Assembly: GCA_001942045.1 (NCBI GenBank)
Contig: MSTD01000006.1
Coordinates: forward strand, 1-64,000
Direction: 5' to 3'
From: Mycolicibacterium porcinum
Lineage (GTDB): Bacteria; Actinomycetota; Actinomycetes; Mycobacteriales; Mycobacteriaceae
DNA length: 64,000 nucleotides
Shown here: positions 41,114-50,512 of the stretch, piece by piece
Layout of the letters: every line of letters starts with the position of its first letter
How positions within the stretch are numbered: the first letter of the stretch is position 1
Program-made: the position numbers and the translations under genes
Notes under the pieces: model-generated
Databases searched by the model: none
Told to the model about the DNA's origin: nothing
The model's input: the letters and a program-made list of their open reading frames with translations, nothing else

Positions 41114-41158
41114 CGTGTGTAGTAGAAGCCGCGTGACGCCACCCGAGGAGTTATTTGC

Positions 41159-42091
41159 GTGAGCATTCGCGAGCGCCGGCTCATCAATGGGGCGCCGAGC
41201 CGAATACGATCCACCTTCCTGTCGTATCTGGCCTTGACCAAGCCGCGCGTGATCGAGTTGTTGCTGGTCACCACCATTCCGGCGATGCTGTTGGCGGACC
41301 GCGGCACGATTGATCCGCTGCTGATCCTCAACACCCTGGTCGGTGGCGGGCTCGCGGCGGCCGGCGCCAACACGCTCAACTGTGTGGTCGACGCCGACAT
41401 CGACAAGGTGATGAAGCGGACCGCCCGTCGCCCGCTGGCCCAGGCTTCGGTGCCCACTCGGCACGCACTGATCTTCGGCCTGGTGCTGTCCGTCACGTCG
41501 TTCTGCTGGCTGTGGTGGACCTCGAACCTGCTGTCCGGGTTGCTGGCGGTGGCGACGATCGCGTTCTACGTCTTCGTCTACACCTTGCTGCTCAAACGCC
41601 GGACTTCCCAGAACGTGGTGTGGGGCGGGGCGGCCGGCTGCATGCCGGTGATGATCGGCTGGTCCGCGGTGACCGGCACCATCCAGTGGCCGGCGTTGGT
41701 GATGTTCCTGATCATCTTCTTCTGGACACCGCCGCACACCTGGGCACTCGCGATGCGGTACAAGGACGACTACAAGGCGGCCGGCGTGCCCATGCTGCCC
41801 GCCGTCGCCACCGAGCGTGAGGTCACCCGCCAGATCCTGATCTACACCTGGCTGACGGTGCTCACCACGCTGGTGCTGGCGCTGGCCACCGGTTGGCTCT
41901 ACGGGGCGGTGGCGCTGTTGGCCGGGGCGTGGTTCCTGGTGATGGCACACCAGCTGTACTCCGGGGTGAAGCGCGGCGAGCCGGTCAAGCCGCTGCGGTT
42001 GTTCCTGCAGTCGAACAACTACCTCGCCGTGGTGTTCTGCGCGCTGGCCATCGATTCGGCGCTCGCGCTTCCGACGATCCTCGGTCACTAG
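41159..42091 (+). CDS. ctaB: Protoheme IX farnesyltransferase (heme O synthase)
   Basis: 310 aa UbiA-family prenyltransferase with about nine membrane helices. Makes heme O for the aa3 cytochrome oxidase. Motifs [21 protein letters not shown] (first Asp-rich, NxxxDxxxD) and [14 protein letters not shown] (second). GAGGAG lies 10 nt before the GTG. The heme A synthase ctaA is 4 kb downstream on the other strand. Confidence 0.96.
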   Translation: MSIRERRLINGAPSRIRSTFLSYLALTKPRVIELLLVTTIPAMLLADRGTIDPLLILNTLVGGGLAAAGANTLNCVVDADIDKVMKRTARRPLAQASVPTRHALIFGLVLSVTSFCWLWWTSNLLSGLLAVATIAFYVFVYTLLLKRRTSQNVVWGGAAGCMPVMIGWSAVTGTIQWPALVMFLIIFFWTPPHTWALAMRYKDDYKAAGVPMLPAVATEREVTRQILIYTWLTVLTTLVLALATGWLYGAVALLAGAWFLVMAHQLYSGVKRGEPVKPLRLFLQSNNYLAVVFCALAIDSALALPTILGH

Positions 42092-42105
42092 GCTCCGACG
42101 ATCCG

Positions 42106-42128
42106 CCACCCCAACATCGTTGGTGTGG
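42106..42128. other. Near-perfect palindrome between ctaB and DUF1254 gene
   Basis: CCACCCCAAC, spacer ATC, GTTGGTGTGG: arms match at 9 of 10. It starts 14 bases after the ctaB stop and ends 12 bases before the next ATG. It could terminate ctaB or be an operator for the next gene. No U tract. Confidence 0.4.
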
Positions 42129-42140
42129 CAGCGTTGTGGC

Positions 42141-43082
42141 ATGACCCAACTGGTGAGTCCCGACAACTTCGCGCGAGCCGAATCTGACCTGTACTTCGCG
42201 AACGCCGTGAAGGACGGCGGCTTCGGCAAGTTCTTCCGCAACCGCGAGCTGACCCCCATCGATCATCAGATCGTCATCCGGCAGAACCGGGACACCCTGT
42301 ACTCCGCGGCGGTGTTCGATCTCGACGGTGGGCCCGTCACCATCACCCTGCCCGACAGTGCGGGCCGGTTCATGTCGCTGCAGGTCATCAGCGAGGACCA
42401 CTACACCACCAATGTCGCCTACGCGCCGGCCGAGGTGACGTTCAGCCGTGATTCCGTCGACACCCGCTACGCGATCGCAGCGGTGCGCACCTTGGTCGAT
42501 CCGGGCGATCCCGCCGACCTGGACGCGGTGCACGCGTTGCAGGACGCGATCGCCGTCTCGCAGGCCGATCCGGGGTTCTTCGAGATCCCGCAGTGGGATC
42601 CGGTCAGTCAGAAGACCGTTCGGGATGCGCTCATCACACTGTCCACGACCCTGACGGACACCAAGGCGATGTTCGGACACAAGTACGACGTGGAGCCGGT
42701 ACGCCATCTGATCGGTTCGGCGTTCGCCTGGGGCGGCAACCCGGAGCGCGACGCGCTGTATCTCACCGTGGTGCCGAACCGCAACGACGGCACCACCGTG
42801 CACCGTCTCACGGTGAAAGACGTCCCGGTGGACGGGTTCTGGTCGATCACGGTCTACAACAAGGACGGCTACTTCACCCCGAACGCACAGAATGCCTATT
42901 CGGTGAACAACGTCACCGCCGTGAGGGACCCTGACGGTTCCACCACAGTGCAGTTCGGCGGGAGCGGTGCGGCCAACCTGCTGCCGGTCACCGAGGGCTG
43001 GAACTACATCGTGCGGCTGTACCGGCCGCGGCCCGAGATCCTCGACGGTTCCTGGACGTTCCCTACCGCCGAACCGGTGTAG
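42141..43082 (+). CDS. DUF1254/DUF1214 domain protein
   Basis: 313 aa. The N-terminal half fits DUF1254 (QNRDTLYSAAVFDLDGGPVTITLPDSAGRFMSLQVI), the C-terminal half DUF1214 (VDGFWSITVYNKDGYFTPNAQNAYSVNN, ending NYIVRLYRPRPEILDGSW). Function unknown; related proteins occur in many actinobacteria and proteobacteria. No signal peptide. ATG 42141 is preferred over the in-frame 42120 because the latter lies in the palindrome region. It stands alone, convergent with qor. Confidence 0.85.
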   Translation: MTQLVSPDNFARAESDLYFANAVKDGGFGKFFRNRELTPIDHQIVIRQNRDTLYSAAVFDLDGGPVTITLPDSAGRFMSLQVISEDHYTTNVAYAPAEVTFSRDSVDTRYAIAAVRTLVDPGDPADLDAVHALQDAIAVSQADPGFFEIPQWDPVSQKTVRDALITLSTTLTDTKAMFGHKYDVEPVRHLIGSAFAWGGNPERDALYLTVVPNRNDGTTVHRLTVKDVPVDGFWSITVYNKDGYFTPNAQNAYSVNNVTAVRDPDGSTTVQFGGSGAANLLPVTEGWNYIVRLYRPRPEILDGSWTFPTAEPV

Positions 43083-43176
43083 CTGTCACGACGCAGCCAC
43101 GTCGCTTTCTACCCCAGGGTCGTCGATCGGCGCTGAGCGCGGCCCTGCGGTAGGAATCGGCGGTGAGGCGGAAAGC

Positions 43177-44160
43177 TCAGGGCACCAGCACGATCGAGCC
43201 GACGGTCTTGCGGCCCTGCAGGTCGGTGTGGGCCTGGCCGGCTTCGGCCAACGGATAGCGGCCGCCCACGGTGATGGTGATCGACCCGTCGGCGATGGCG
43301 TTGATCAATTCTCCCGCCCGCCAGGAGAATTCGTCGGGCGTACGGGTGTGGTGGGCCAGAGTCGGTCGCGTCAGGAACACCGAACCCGCCGCGTTGAGCC
43401 GCTGCGGATCCACCGGGGGCACCGGTCCACTGGCCGCACCGAACAGCGCCAGCGTGCCGCGCACGGCGAGGCTGGCCAGGCTGGCGTCGAACGTCGACGC
43501 ACCGACCCCGTCATAGACCGCGGCCACGCCCGCCCCACCGGTCAGATCGCGAATCTTGTCGCCGAATTCGGCCGGATCCTCGGGGTAGTCGAGCACCTCG
43601 ATGGCGCCGGCCTGCCGGGACAGCTCGGCCTTCTCCGGAGTGGAAGCGGTGGTGATCACCCGGGTGCCGATACTGGTGGCCCACTGGGTGAGGATCAGGC
43701 CGACCCCGCCCGCGCCGGCGTGCACCAACACGGTGTCGTTCGGCTGCACGGGATAGGTCGACTTGATCAGGTAGTGCGCCGTCATCCCTTTCAGCAGCGC
43801 CGATGCGATCGCGTCGGGAGCCACGCCGTCGGGCACATAGGCGACGAAATCGGCTGGTGCGATGCAGAAGTCGGCGTAGGCGCCGGTCGCGTTCGCGGTC
43901 ACCACCCGGTCGCCGACAGCCAGCGCGGCCACGTCGTCACCGACCGCGGCGACGGTGCCGCACACCTCGGACCCGACGATGAAGGGGACGTCCCGCGGAT
44001 ACAGGCCGGACCGGAAGTAGGTGTCGATGAAGTTGACGCCGATGGCCTCGGCCTTGATCAGTACTTCGCCGGGGCCCGGTGCGGGCTCGGGCCGTTCGAC
44101 GTAGCTCAGGACTTCGGGTCCGCCGGTCTCGGCAACTTCGATGGCATACACGCCATCCAT
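43177..44160 (-). CDS. qor: NADPH:quinone oxidoreductase (zinc-independent MDR family)
   Basis: 327 aa. N-terminal GroES-like domain (IKAEAIGVNFIDTYFRSG, GSEVCGTVAAVGDDV) and NADPH Rossmann motif VLVHAGAGGVGLILTQWA. It lacks the structural-zinc cysteines of alcohol dehydrogenases, as in quinone reductases. Matches Rv1454c. The start is uncertain among GTG 44169, ATG 44163 and ATG 44160; the last gives the N-terminus closest to Rv1454c. It is divergent from the ATP-grasp gene with only about 23 bp between starts. Confidence 0.92.
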   Translation of the reverse strand: MDGVYAIEVAETGGPEVLSYVERPEPAPGPGEVLIKAEAIGVNFIDTYFRSGLYPRDVPFIVGSEVCGTVAAVGDDVAALAVGDRVVTANATGAYADFCIAPADFVAYVPDGVAPDAIASALLKGMTAHYLIKSTYPVQPNDTVLVHAGAGGVGLILTQWATSIGTRVITTASTPEKAELSRQAGAIEVLDYPEDPAEFGDKIRDLTGGAGVAAVYDGVGASTFDASLASLAVRGTLALFGAASGPVPPVDPQRLNAAGSVFLTRPTLAHHTRTPDEFSWRAGELINAIADGSITITVGGRYPLAEAGQAHTDLQGRKTVGSIVLVP

Positions 44161-44170
44161 CATCCACACC

Positions 44171-44176
44171 TATCAT
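44171..44176 (+). promoter_or_regulatory. -10 box of ATP-grasp gene (TATCAT, leaderless)
   Basis: TATCAT, seven bases, GTG 44184. It overlaps the region from which qor must be transcribed in the other direction. Confidence 0.5.
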
Positions 44177-44183
44177 CGCGGAG

Positions 44184-45122
44184 GTGAAGCTTGCCCGTCC
44201 GGATGTGTTCCATCCCCGCATCGTGTTGGCCGGTTGCGCGGCGTTGCCCGACGGCGACGGCGACGATGCCGGCCTGCTCATGGCGCTGCGCAACCGCGGT
44301 TTGCATGCCCGTTGGCTGCCCTGGGACGATCCGGCAACGCTTGACGCCGACCTGGTGATCCTGCGGGCCACGTGGGATTACACCGAGCGGCTCGATGAGT
44401 TCCTGGCCTGGACGCGGTCCGTGCCGCACCTGATCAACTCGGCGCAGATCGTGGAGTGGAACACCGACAAGCGCTATCTCGACGATCTGCACCGCCTGGG
44501 TGTTCCGGTGATTCCGACCGGATATTTCGCGGTTGGTGAGCGGGTCGTCGTGCCCGACGGCGAAGTGGTGGTGAAGCCCGCGGTGGGGGCCGGCTCGGCC
44601 GGCGCGCAGCGGTTCGTCGACGCGTCGGCGGCGCTGGCCCATGCCGCGGCGTTGCACGCCCAGGGCCGGGCGGTGTTGGTGCAGCCGTACGACCCGCGGA
44701 TCGCCGACGGTGAGACCGCACTGGTGTTCCTGGGCGGCAAGCGGTCTCACGCTTTCACCAAGGGGCCGATTCTGCCTCCGGCCGGGCAGTCACCCGAATT
44801 CGAGGAGACCGGTACCTACGCACATGAATCGTTGTCGCCGGCCGATCCTGACGACGAGATCTGGCGGGTCGGCCATCAGGCGATCGACGCCGTCGTCCGG
44901 GTGCTCGACCTCACGCCCGAGGAGTTGGTGTACGCCCGGGTCGACGTGATCGGCGGTCCGGAAGATCCTCGCCTGCTCGAGCTGGAACTGGTCGAACCGG
45001 GACTCGGATTCCGGCAGCTCGACAGGCACGCGCGGGAGGATGCCGAGCGGCGGTTCGCCGTCGCCGTGGAGGGTGCGCTGGAGCGGTTCGGGCTGGGCCC
45101 GTTGTCGCACCGAGGATTCTGA
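44184..45122 (+). CDS. ATP-grasp ligase, DcsG-like (Rv1455 homologue)
   Basis: 312 aa. N-terminal pre-ATP-grasp domain (RIVLAGCAALPDGDGDDAGLL, LVILRATWDYTERLDEFLAW, VEWNTDKRYLDDL), central VVKPAVGAGSAGAQRF, and C-terminal metal-binding LLELELVEPGLGF. The pattern resembles stand-alone ligases related to DcsG, which closes O-ureido-D-serine to D-cycloserine; actual substrate unknown. GTG 44184 is set by the -10 box at 44171. It is a conserved neighbour of qor in mycobacteria. Confidence 0.8.
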   Translation: MKLARPDVFHPRIVLAGCAALPDGDGDDAGLLMALRNRGLHARWLPWDDPATLDADLVILRATWDYTERLDEFLAWTRSVPHLINSAQIVEWNTDKRYLDDLHRLGVPVIPTGYFAVGERVVVPDGEVVVKPAVGAGSAGAQRFVDASAALAHAAALHAQGRAVLVQPYDPRIADGETALVFLGGKRSHAFTKGPILPPAGQSPEFEETGTYAHESLSPADPDDEIWRVGHQAIDAVVRVLDLTPEELVYARVDVIGGPEDPRLLELELVEPGLGFRQLDRHAREDAERRFAVAVEGALERFGLGPLSHRGF

Positions 45123-45162
45123 GGGACCGCCGATTTCGGCGAAGTGGGGGAGCGAGCCGCCC

Positions 45163-45168
45163 TAGAGT
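45163..45168 (+). promoter_or_regulatory. -10 box of SDR gene (TAGAGT, leaderless)
   Basis: TAGAGT, seven bases (CGGCCCG), ATG 45176. Confidence 0.5.
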
Positions 45169-45175
45169 CGGCCCG

Positions 45176-45979
45176 ATGGACACCTTTGAGGGACGCGGCG
45201 CCGTCATCACCGGCGGGGCCAGCGGAATCGGTCTGGCGACGGCGCGGCAGTTCGCCGGACGCGGCGCTCGTGTCGTGCTTGCCGACTACGACGCCGCGGC
45301 GCTTGACCGGGCCGTCGCGCAATTGCGGTCAGAGGGGCACGACGCCCACGGGGTGCCGTGCGATGTCCGCGAACTCAACCAGGTCAGTCACCTCGCCGAC
45401 GAGGCCTTCCGCCTGCTCGGCGCCGTGCACGTGGTGTTCAACAACGCCGGGGTTGCGGTCGACGGGCCGATTGCGCAGATGACCCACGACGACTGGCATT
45501 TCGTCCTCGACGTCGACCTGTGGGGCCCGATCCACGGCGTCGAGGCGTTTCTACCCCGCCTGATCGAACAGGATCAGGGCGGGCATCTGTTGTTCACAGC
45601 ATCCTTCGCCGGGCTGGTCCCCAACGTCGGCCTCGGCGCGTACTGCGTGGCCAAGTACGGGGTCGTCGCGTTGGCTGAGGTGCTCGCCCGCGAGGTCGGC
45701 AACGACGGTATCGGGGTTTCGGTGCTGTGCCCGATGATGGTGGGCACCAACCTTCTCGCCACCTCGGCGCGGGCTCGCGGGCATGCGGTCGAGGACCAGC
45801 TGATCGCCGGAGACGACGTCCTCGATGTCGACGAGGTGGCCCGGCTCACGGCCGAGGCGGTGCTTGCCGATCGGCTATATGTGCTGACGCACGAGGCGTC
45901 ACGAACGTCGATCCGCCGCAGATTCGATCGGGTCGACGCGACGTTCGACGCGCAGAGCGCCGCCGGGTGGAACCACTGA
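45176..45979 (+). CDS. Short-chain dehydrogenase/reductase
   Basis: 267 aa classical SDR. Cofactor motif TGGASGIGLATARQ, NNAGV, catalytic Ser in FTASFAG and YxxxK in GAYCVAKYG. Asp after the second beta strand (LADYD) suggests NAD preference. Substrate unknown. The leaderless start and the 53-nt gap from the ATP-grasp gene make it an independent unit, convergent with ctaA (6-nt gap). Confidence 0.88.
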   Translation: MDTFEGRGAVITGGASGIGLATARQFAGRGARVVLADYDAAALDRAVAQLRSEGHDAHGVPCDVRELNQVSHLADEAFRLLGAVHVVFNNAGVAVDGPIAQMTHDDWHFVLDVDLWGPIHGVEAFLPRLIEQDQGGHLLFTASFAGLVPNVGLGAYCVAKYGVVALAEVLAREVGNDGIGVSVLCPMMVGTNLLATSARARGHAVEDQLIAGDDVLDVDEVARLTAEAVLADRLYVLTHEASRTSIRRRFDRVDATFDAQSAAGWNH

Positions 45980-45985
45980 CGAGAA

Positions 45986-46945
45986 TCAAGCCGGACTGGT
46001 CGCCGGCGCCAGAACCCGCTCACGCATCGAGGCCCACAGTGCCGCGGTGGCCGCGGTGCAGGCCGCCGCGCCGGCGACGTGCACGGCGACCAGGACGGCG
46101 GGCACCCCGGTGTAGAACTGCACGATCCCGACCAGCCCCTGGGCACACACCAGCACCACCAGGACGGCAAGCCGGATCATCACCGGGCGGGGGGCGCGCA
46201 CCGCGGTGAGGCCGAATCCCAGCGCGACGATCAGGGACAGGTACGCGACCAGCAGCGACGAATGCATGTGCACCAACGTGGTGATCTCGACCTCAAGTCG
46301 CGGCACCACGCGGTCGAGGCTCTTGTCCCCGGCGTGCGGGCCGGCGCCGGTCACCAGCGTGCCGGTCACCAGGACGGCGGCCAGGATGACACCGCTCAGG
46401 ATGGTCAACTGCCGCAACGGTTTCGGGACGGCGGCCGTGGGCGCGCCATCGTCGGGCTGACCGATCTTGACGAACAGCAACACCGAGAGCCACACCATCG
46501 CCATGGAGGCGAGCAGGTGGATGGCCACGGTCCACCACAGCAGGCCGGTCCGTACAGTGATGCCGCCGATGACGGCCTGGACCACGGTGGACGCCGGCAT
46601 CAGCCAGGCGTAGATCAGCACCTCGCGTCGGCGCCGGGCCCGGGTCACGGCCAAGACGGCGGCGATGGCGGTCAGCACCACCAGGAAGGTGATCATGCGG
46701 TTGCCGAACTCGACCACCTGGTGCACGACGGCGACTTCGGCGTGCGGGACGGGCGTGAAGCTGCCCGGGAAGCATTGGGGCCACGTGGGGCAGCCCAGAC
46801 CGGAGGCGGTGACACGGACGATCGCTCCGGTGACCGAGATGCCGCCCTGGGTGAGGATCACGAGGAACGCGATCAGGCGCTGGACCCGCAGGCTCGGCAT
46901 GGGCAGCAGATCGACCAGTCGCTGGAAAGCTGTTCCGACGGGCAC
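45986..46945 (-). CDS. ctaA: Heme A synthase (CtaA/COX15 family)
   Basis: 319 aa, eight membrane helices in two four-helix halves. Converts heme O from CtaB into heme A. First-half motifs VTASGLGCPTWPQCFPG with a cysteine pair region and HQVVEFGNRMITF (heme His); second half HMHSSLLVAYLSL. Corresponds to Rv1456c. GTG 46945 lies six bases after TACGAT. Confidence 0.93.
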   Translation of the reverse strand: MPVGTAFQRLVDLLPMPSLRVQRLIAFLVILTQGGISVTGAIVRVTASGLGCPTWPQCFPGSFTPVPHAEVAVVHQVVEFGNRMITFLVVLTAIAAVLAVTRARRRREVLIYAWLMPASTVVQAVIGGITVRTGLLWWTVAIHLLASMAMVWLSVLLFVKIGQPDDGAPTAAVPKPLRQLTILSGVILAAVLVTGTLVTGAGPHAGDKSLDRVVPRLEVEITTLVHMHSSLLVAYLSLIVALGFGLTAVRAPRPVMIRLAVLVVLVCAQGLVGIVQFYTGVPAVLVAVHVAGAAACTAATAALWASMRERVLAPATSPA

Positions 46946-46951
46946 GGCCTG

Positions 46952-46957
46952 ATCGTA
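46952..46957 (-). promoter_or_regulatory. -10 box of ctaA (TACGAT, leaderless)
   Basis: Minus-strand TACGAT, six bases (CAGGCC), GTG 46945. Separates ctaA from the ABC permease gene that ends 53 bp upstream. Confidence 0.5.
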
Positions 46958-46997
46958 GTGGATCAGTAACTACAGCCCGTAGTAGGGCCGGTGTGGA

Positions 46998-47780
46998 TCA
47001 GGTGAAACGGAACCAGCGCAGCGCGCACACCGCTGCCACCGCACCCCACACCGCGAGCACCGCCACGCCGAACCAGTCCACCGAAACCGTCATCGCCTGG
47101 GTCAAGGCCTCGGTGAGCGCTCCCGACGGCGTCAGCCGGGCCGCCCAGCGCAGGGCTGACGGCACCGGGCCGCCCTCCAGGGTGAGTGCGCCGAGGCCGG
47201 CGAACACGAACCACAGCAGGTTGGCCAGGGCCAGCACGATCTCGGCTTTGAGGGTGCCGCCGAGCAACAGGCCCAACGCGGCGAAGGTGGCTGTACCCAA
47301 CGCGATGATCAGCGCGCCCAGCGCCAGCCCGACCACCGATGGTCGCCACCCCAGGGCAAAACCGATGGCGCCCAACAGGATTGCCTGCAGGAACACGACG
47401 GTCACCACCGCCAGTGACTTGCCGGCGATGATGCCCCACACCGGAAGCGCGGTGGCGCCGAGCCGTTTCAGGGCGCCGTAGCGGCGGTCGAACGCCACCG
47501 CGATGGCCTGGCCGGTGAACGCGGTGGAGATCAGGGCCAGGGCCATGATGGCCGGGGTGAAGGTCGCCGCCCGATCGTCGCCGAACGAGCCCAGCGGCAG
47601 CAGCGTCATCCCGATCAGCAACGTGATCGGGATGAACATGGTCAGCAGCAACTGTTCGCCGTTGCGCAGCAGCAACTTCAGTTCCAGCCCGAATTGGGCG
47701 GCCAGCATGGCCGGCACCTTGGCCGGGCGAGGGTCCGGGGTGAAGGTGCCCGGGGTGAATCGGTTCGGAGCGCTCGTCAT
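46998..47780 (-). CDS. ABC-2 type transporter permease (Rv1457c homologue)
   Basis: 260 aa with six membrane helices (FIPITLLIGMTLLPL, ALALISTAFTGQAIAVAF, VVTVVFLQAILLGAIGFALG). Pairs with the ATPase encoded immediately upstream (4-nt overlap). ATG 47780 (MTSAPNRFTPGTF) is the start; the longer in-frame ORF runs through the ATPase gene. Substrate unknown; the mptB link hints at envelope lipids or glycolipids. Confidence 0.9.
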   Translation of the reverse strand: MTSAPNRFTPGTFTPDPRPAKVPAMLAAQFGLELKLLLRNGEQLLLTMFIPITLLIGMTLLPLGSFGDDRAATFTPAIMALALISTAFTGQAIAVAFDRRYGALKRLGATALPVWGIIAGKSLAVVTVVFLQAILLGAIGFALGWRPSVVGLALGALIIALGTATFAALGLLLGGTLKAEIVLALANLLWFVFAGLGALTLEGGPVPSALRWAARLTPSGALTEALTQAMTVSVDWFGVAVLAVWGAVAAVCALRWFRFT

Positions 47781-48742
47781 GACCGCAGCTCCCGTCCTGT
47801 CAGGTCGAGGAAAACATCTTCGAGGCTGCGCTGCTCCACCCGCATGCCGGTGGCCAGCACGTTGAGCCGCGCGCACCAGGCCGTGACGGTGGCCAGCACC
47901 TGCGGATCGATGTGGCCCTCGACCAGGTACTCGCCGGGGGCCGTCTCGGTGGCCTTGTAGTTCTCCGGCAACGCGTCGGCCAGCAGCGACAGGTCGAGCT
48001 TGCGGGGCGCACTGAACCGCAGCTGATTCTCGGCACCGCTGTGGGTCAGCTCGGCCGGTGTGCCGGTGGCGACCGCGACGCCGTGGTCGATGATCACGAT
48101 CCGGTCGGCGAGTTCTTCGGCCTCGGCGAGGTGATGGGTGGTCAGCACCACGGTCACGCCATCTCGACGCAGCGCATCGATCAACTCCCACACCACAATT
48201 CGGGCGTGCGCGTCCATCCCGGCGGTGGGCTCGTCGAGGAACACCAGTTCGGGACGACCCACCACGGCGCACGCCAGTGCCAGACGCTGTTGCTGGCCGC
48301 CCGACAGCCGCCGGTAGGTGGTGCGGGCGGAGTCGGTCAGGCCGAGGGTGTCCATCAGCCAGGCCGGATCGAGAGGGTCGGCGGCGTAGGAGGCGACCAG
48401 GTTGAGCATCTCGCCGGCCTTGGCCGCGGGATACCCGCCGCCGCCCTGCAGCATCACGCCGATCCGCTCGCGCAGCTGGGCGTTGTCCGCGACGGGGTCG
48501 AGGCCGAGGATCTCGATGTGGCCGTCGTCGGAGCGGATGAAGCCCTCGCACATCTCGACGGTGGTGGTCTTGCCTGCGCCGTTCGGGCCGAGCAGGGCCA
48601 GCACCTCGGCGCGCTGCACCTCGAGGTCGAGGTTCGACACCGCCGTCGTGGCGCCGTAGCGCTTGCTGACGCCGCGGAGCAACACGGGTGGAGCCGACGA
48701 GCGCTTGCGCGAGGAGCCGGCAGCTTCAGAACGCGAGGTCAC
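47777..48742 (-). CDS. ABC transporter ATP-binding protein (Rv1458c homologue)
   Basis: 321 aa. Walker A LLGPNGAGKTTTVEMCEGF, Q-loop VMLQGGGG, signature RLSGGQQQRLALACAV, Walker B LVFLDEPTAGMD and H-loop TTHHLAEAEELAD: the DrrA/antibiotic-type exporter class. GTG start overlaps the mptB stop by 4 nt (GTGA), so mptB, ATPase and permease form one operon. Confidence 0.93.
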   Translation of the reverse strand: MTSRSEAAGSSRKRSSAPPVLLRGVSKRYGATTAVSNLDLEVQRAEVLALLGPNGAGKTTTVEMCEGFIRSDDGHIEILGLDPVADNAQLRERIGVMLQGGGGYPAAKAGEMLNLVASYAADPLDPAWLMDTLGLTDSARTTYRRLSGGQQQRLALACAVVGRPELVFLDEPTAGMDAHARIVVWELIDALRRDGVTVVLTTHHLAEAEELADRIVIIDHGVAVATGTPAELTHSGAENQLRFSAPRKLDLSLLADALPENYKATETAPGEYLVEGHIDPQVLATVTAWCARLNVLATGMRVEQRSLEDVFLDLTGRELRS

Positions 48743-50415
48743 GGGGATTCAGCGTAGGCGTCGGGCGACTGCGTGGGTGCCGGCGGTGGGCTTATCTCCG
48801 TCTGAGGTGACGCGCGCCACGGCAGCCGGCGCCACGTCAGCCCGATCAAGATCAGCACGATGACGGTGCTGGCCAGGGTGGCCATCACGATCTGGAACAA
48901 CGTGAACCGGTCACCGTTGGCCGTGGGACCGAAGATGCCCACGACCAGGGTGATGGCGATCGCGGAGCCGCGGAATCCTGGCCGGGTTGCCCACGCTGCC
49001 AACGGGATCACGGCCCACAGCAAGTACCACGGCTGCACCACCGGGAACAACAGAATCGTGCCACCGAGCGCCACACCCAGACCGCCCACGGGGTGCAACC
49101 GGCCGCGCATCACGGCCAGCAGCAGCCAGCTGACCAGGATCGCGATCAGGAAGACGCCGATGGCGCGGGTCAGGGCCAGCACCGCAGTGGTGTGATCGCC
49201 GAGCCCGAGCAGGATGCCGACCTGGCCCGTGCCCAGGGCCAGCAGGGTCGGCGGAGACATCCAGCTGCGGACCACGTTGGCGGTGCCGAGGGTGCCCAGC
49301 CACCCGAAGCCAAGGCCGCTGGCCCAGCCGATCACAGCCATCACCGCCAGTGACACCGCGCCCAGCGGGACGCAGGCTGTGAAGAACGCCTTGATGGTGC
49401 CGCCCAGGCGCCAGGCCAGGGCCATCGCGACGAATCCCAACGCCAACAGCGACGGGAGCTTGACCTGCGAGGACAGCGTGATGAGCACGGTGCCGGTCAG
49501 CAGCATCGCCGCGGGGTACCAGTGTTGCCAGTCCTCGCGGGTGTGCGGCCAGGTCAGCGGCCGGGGGATGAGCGGCGCGGCGGCATCGATACCGCGCAGT
49601 GCGAACTCGGTGCCGGCCAGCATCAGTCCGAGCATCAGGGCTTCGTTGTGGATGCCGGCGACCAGGTGCATGAACAGCAGTGGGTTACATGCGCCCAGCC
49701 ACAGTGCGCTCACCTCGGCGACGCCGCAGCGCCGCGCCAACCGCGGCGTCGCCCAGACGATGAGGCCGACGCCGAGCAGCACCACGACCCGGTGACACAG
49801 CACCGCGGCGACGATGTTCTCACCGGTCAGTGCGGAGATGCTCTCGCCGATCCACAGGAAGAGCGGTCCGTACGGCGCGGGGGTTTCGCGCCACAGACTC
49901 GGCACCGACAACGTGAACACGTGATCGAGACCGAGTCCGGTGGCCGGGCCGACCTGATAGGGGTTGAGCCCGATGTATCCGATCTCACTCTGGGCCAGGT
50001 ACGAGTAGACGTCCTTGCTGTACATCGGCGGCGCGACCAGCAGCGGGATGGCCCACAGCAGGAGCGTGCGGTCCAGTTGGCTGCGCGACATGCGGCGTGG
50101 GCCCAGCGCGAAGCGCCCGAGCATGAGCCAGGCCAGCGCCATCATCACCGCGCCGGTCGTCGTCATGGTCAGCGACACGGTCTGGATGCGCGAGGGCAGG
50201 TTGAGCAGCCGCACCCCGAAGGTCGGGTCCTGCACGACGGGACGGGCGCCGGCGCCGAGGGCGCCGATCGCCATCAGTACGGTTCCGGTGGCCCCGAACA
50301 GGCGGGTCCGGCGCTGCGCGACGACCTCGGCGGGGTTGAGTGGGGATCCGACGGTGCGTTCGTCGCCGTGCCACCGGGCGATAGATGAGCTGAAGGTCGA
50401 CAGGCGGCTTGCCAT
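48739..50415 (-). CDS. mptB: Alpha-1,6-mannosyltransferase MptB
   Basis: 558 aa GT-C polyprenyl-phosphate-mannose-dependent transferase, about 12-13 membrane helices. In corynebacteria it starts the lipomannan alpha-1,6 core; mycobacterial orthologue Rv1459c. The first extracytoplasmic loop holds MYSKDVYSYLAQSEIGY with the Asp typical of GT-C catalysis. The C-terminal tail is Pro-rich. ATG 50415 follows TAGGCT by six bases. Divergent from sufR. Confidence 0.92.
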   Translation of the reverse strand: MASRLSTFSSSIARWHGDERTVGSPLNPAEVVAQRRTRLFGATGTVLMAIGALGAGARPVVQDPTFGVRLLNLPSRIQTVSLTMTTTGAVMMALAWLMLGRFALGPRRMSRSQLDRTLLLWAIPLLVAPPMYSKDVYSYLAQSEIGYIGLNPYQVGPATGLGLDHVFTLSVPSLWRETPAPYGPLFLWIGESISALTGENIVAAVLCHRVVVLLGVGLIVWATPRLARRCGVAEVSALWLGACNPLLFMHLVAGIHNEALMLGLMLAGTEFALRGIDAAAPLIPRPLTWPHTREDWQHWYPAAMLLTGTVLITLSSQVKLPSLLALGFVAMALAWRLGGTIKAFFTACVPLGAVSLAVMAVIGWASGLGFGWLGTLGTANVVRSWMSPPTLLALGTGQVGILLGLGDHTTAVLALTRAIGVFLIAILVSWLLLAVMRGRLHPVGGLGVALGGTILLFPVVQPWYLLWAVIPLAAWATRPGFRGSAIAITLVVGIFGPTANGDRFTLFQIVMATLASTVIVLILIGLTWRRLPWRASPQTEISPPPAPTQSPDAYAESP

Positions 50416-50421
50416 CAGGGC

Positions 50422-50427
50422 AGCCTA
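50422..50427 (-). promoter_or_regulatory. -10 box of mptB (TAGGCT, leaderless)
   Basis: Minus-strand TAGGCT, six bases (GCCCTG), ATG 50415. Confidence 0.5.
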
Positions 50428-50512
50428 ACCGCCCGCGGAGGGGGTCCTCGCCAGGCAACGGTGGCCCAGGTCACGTAAGGGTGCCCTTGCTAGATCCCGG
50501 CGAGGAATTCCG

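Noticed and set aside
40977..41158. PE_PGRS remnant in the tkt-ctaB gap
   Set aside because: The gap lacks any Gly-Gly-Ala/Asn repeat; it contains only two promoters.
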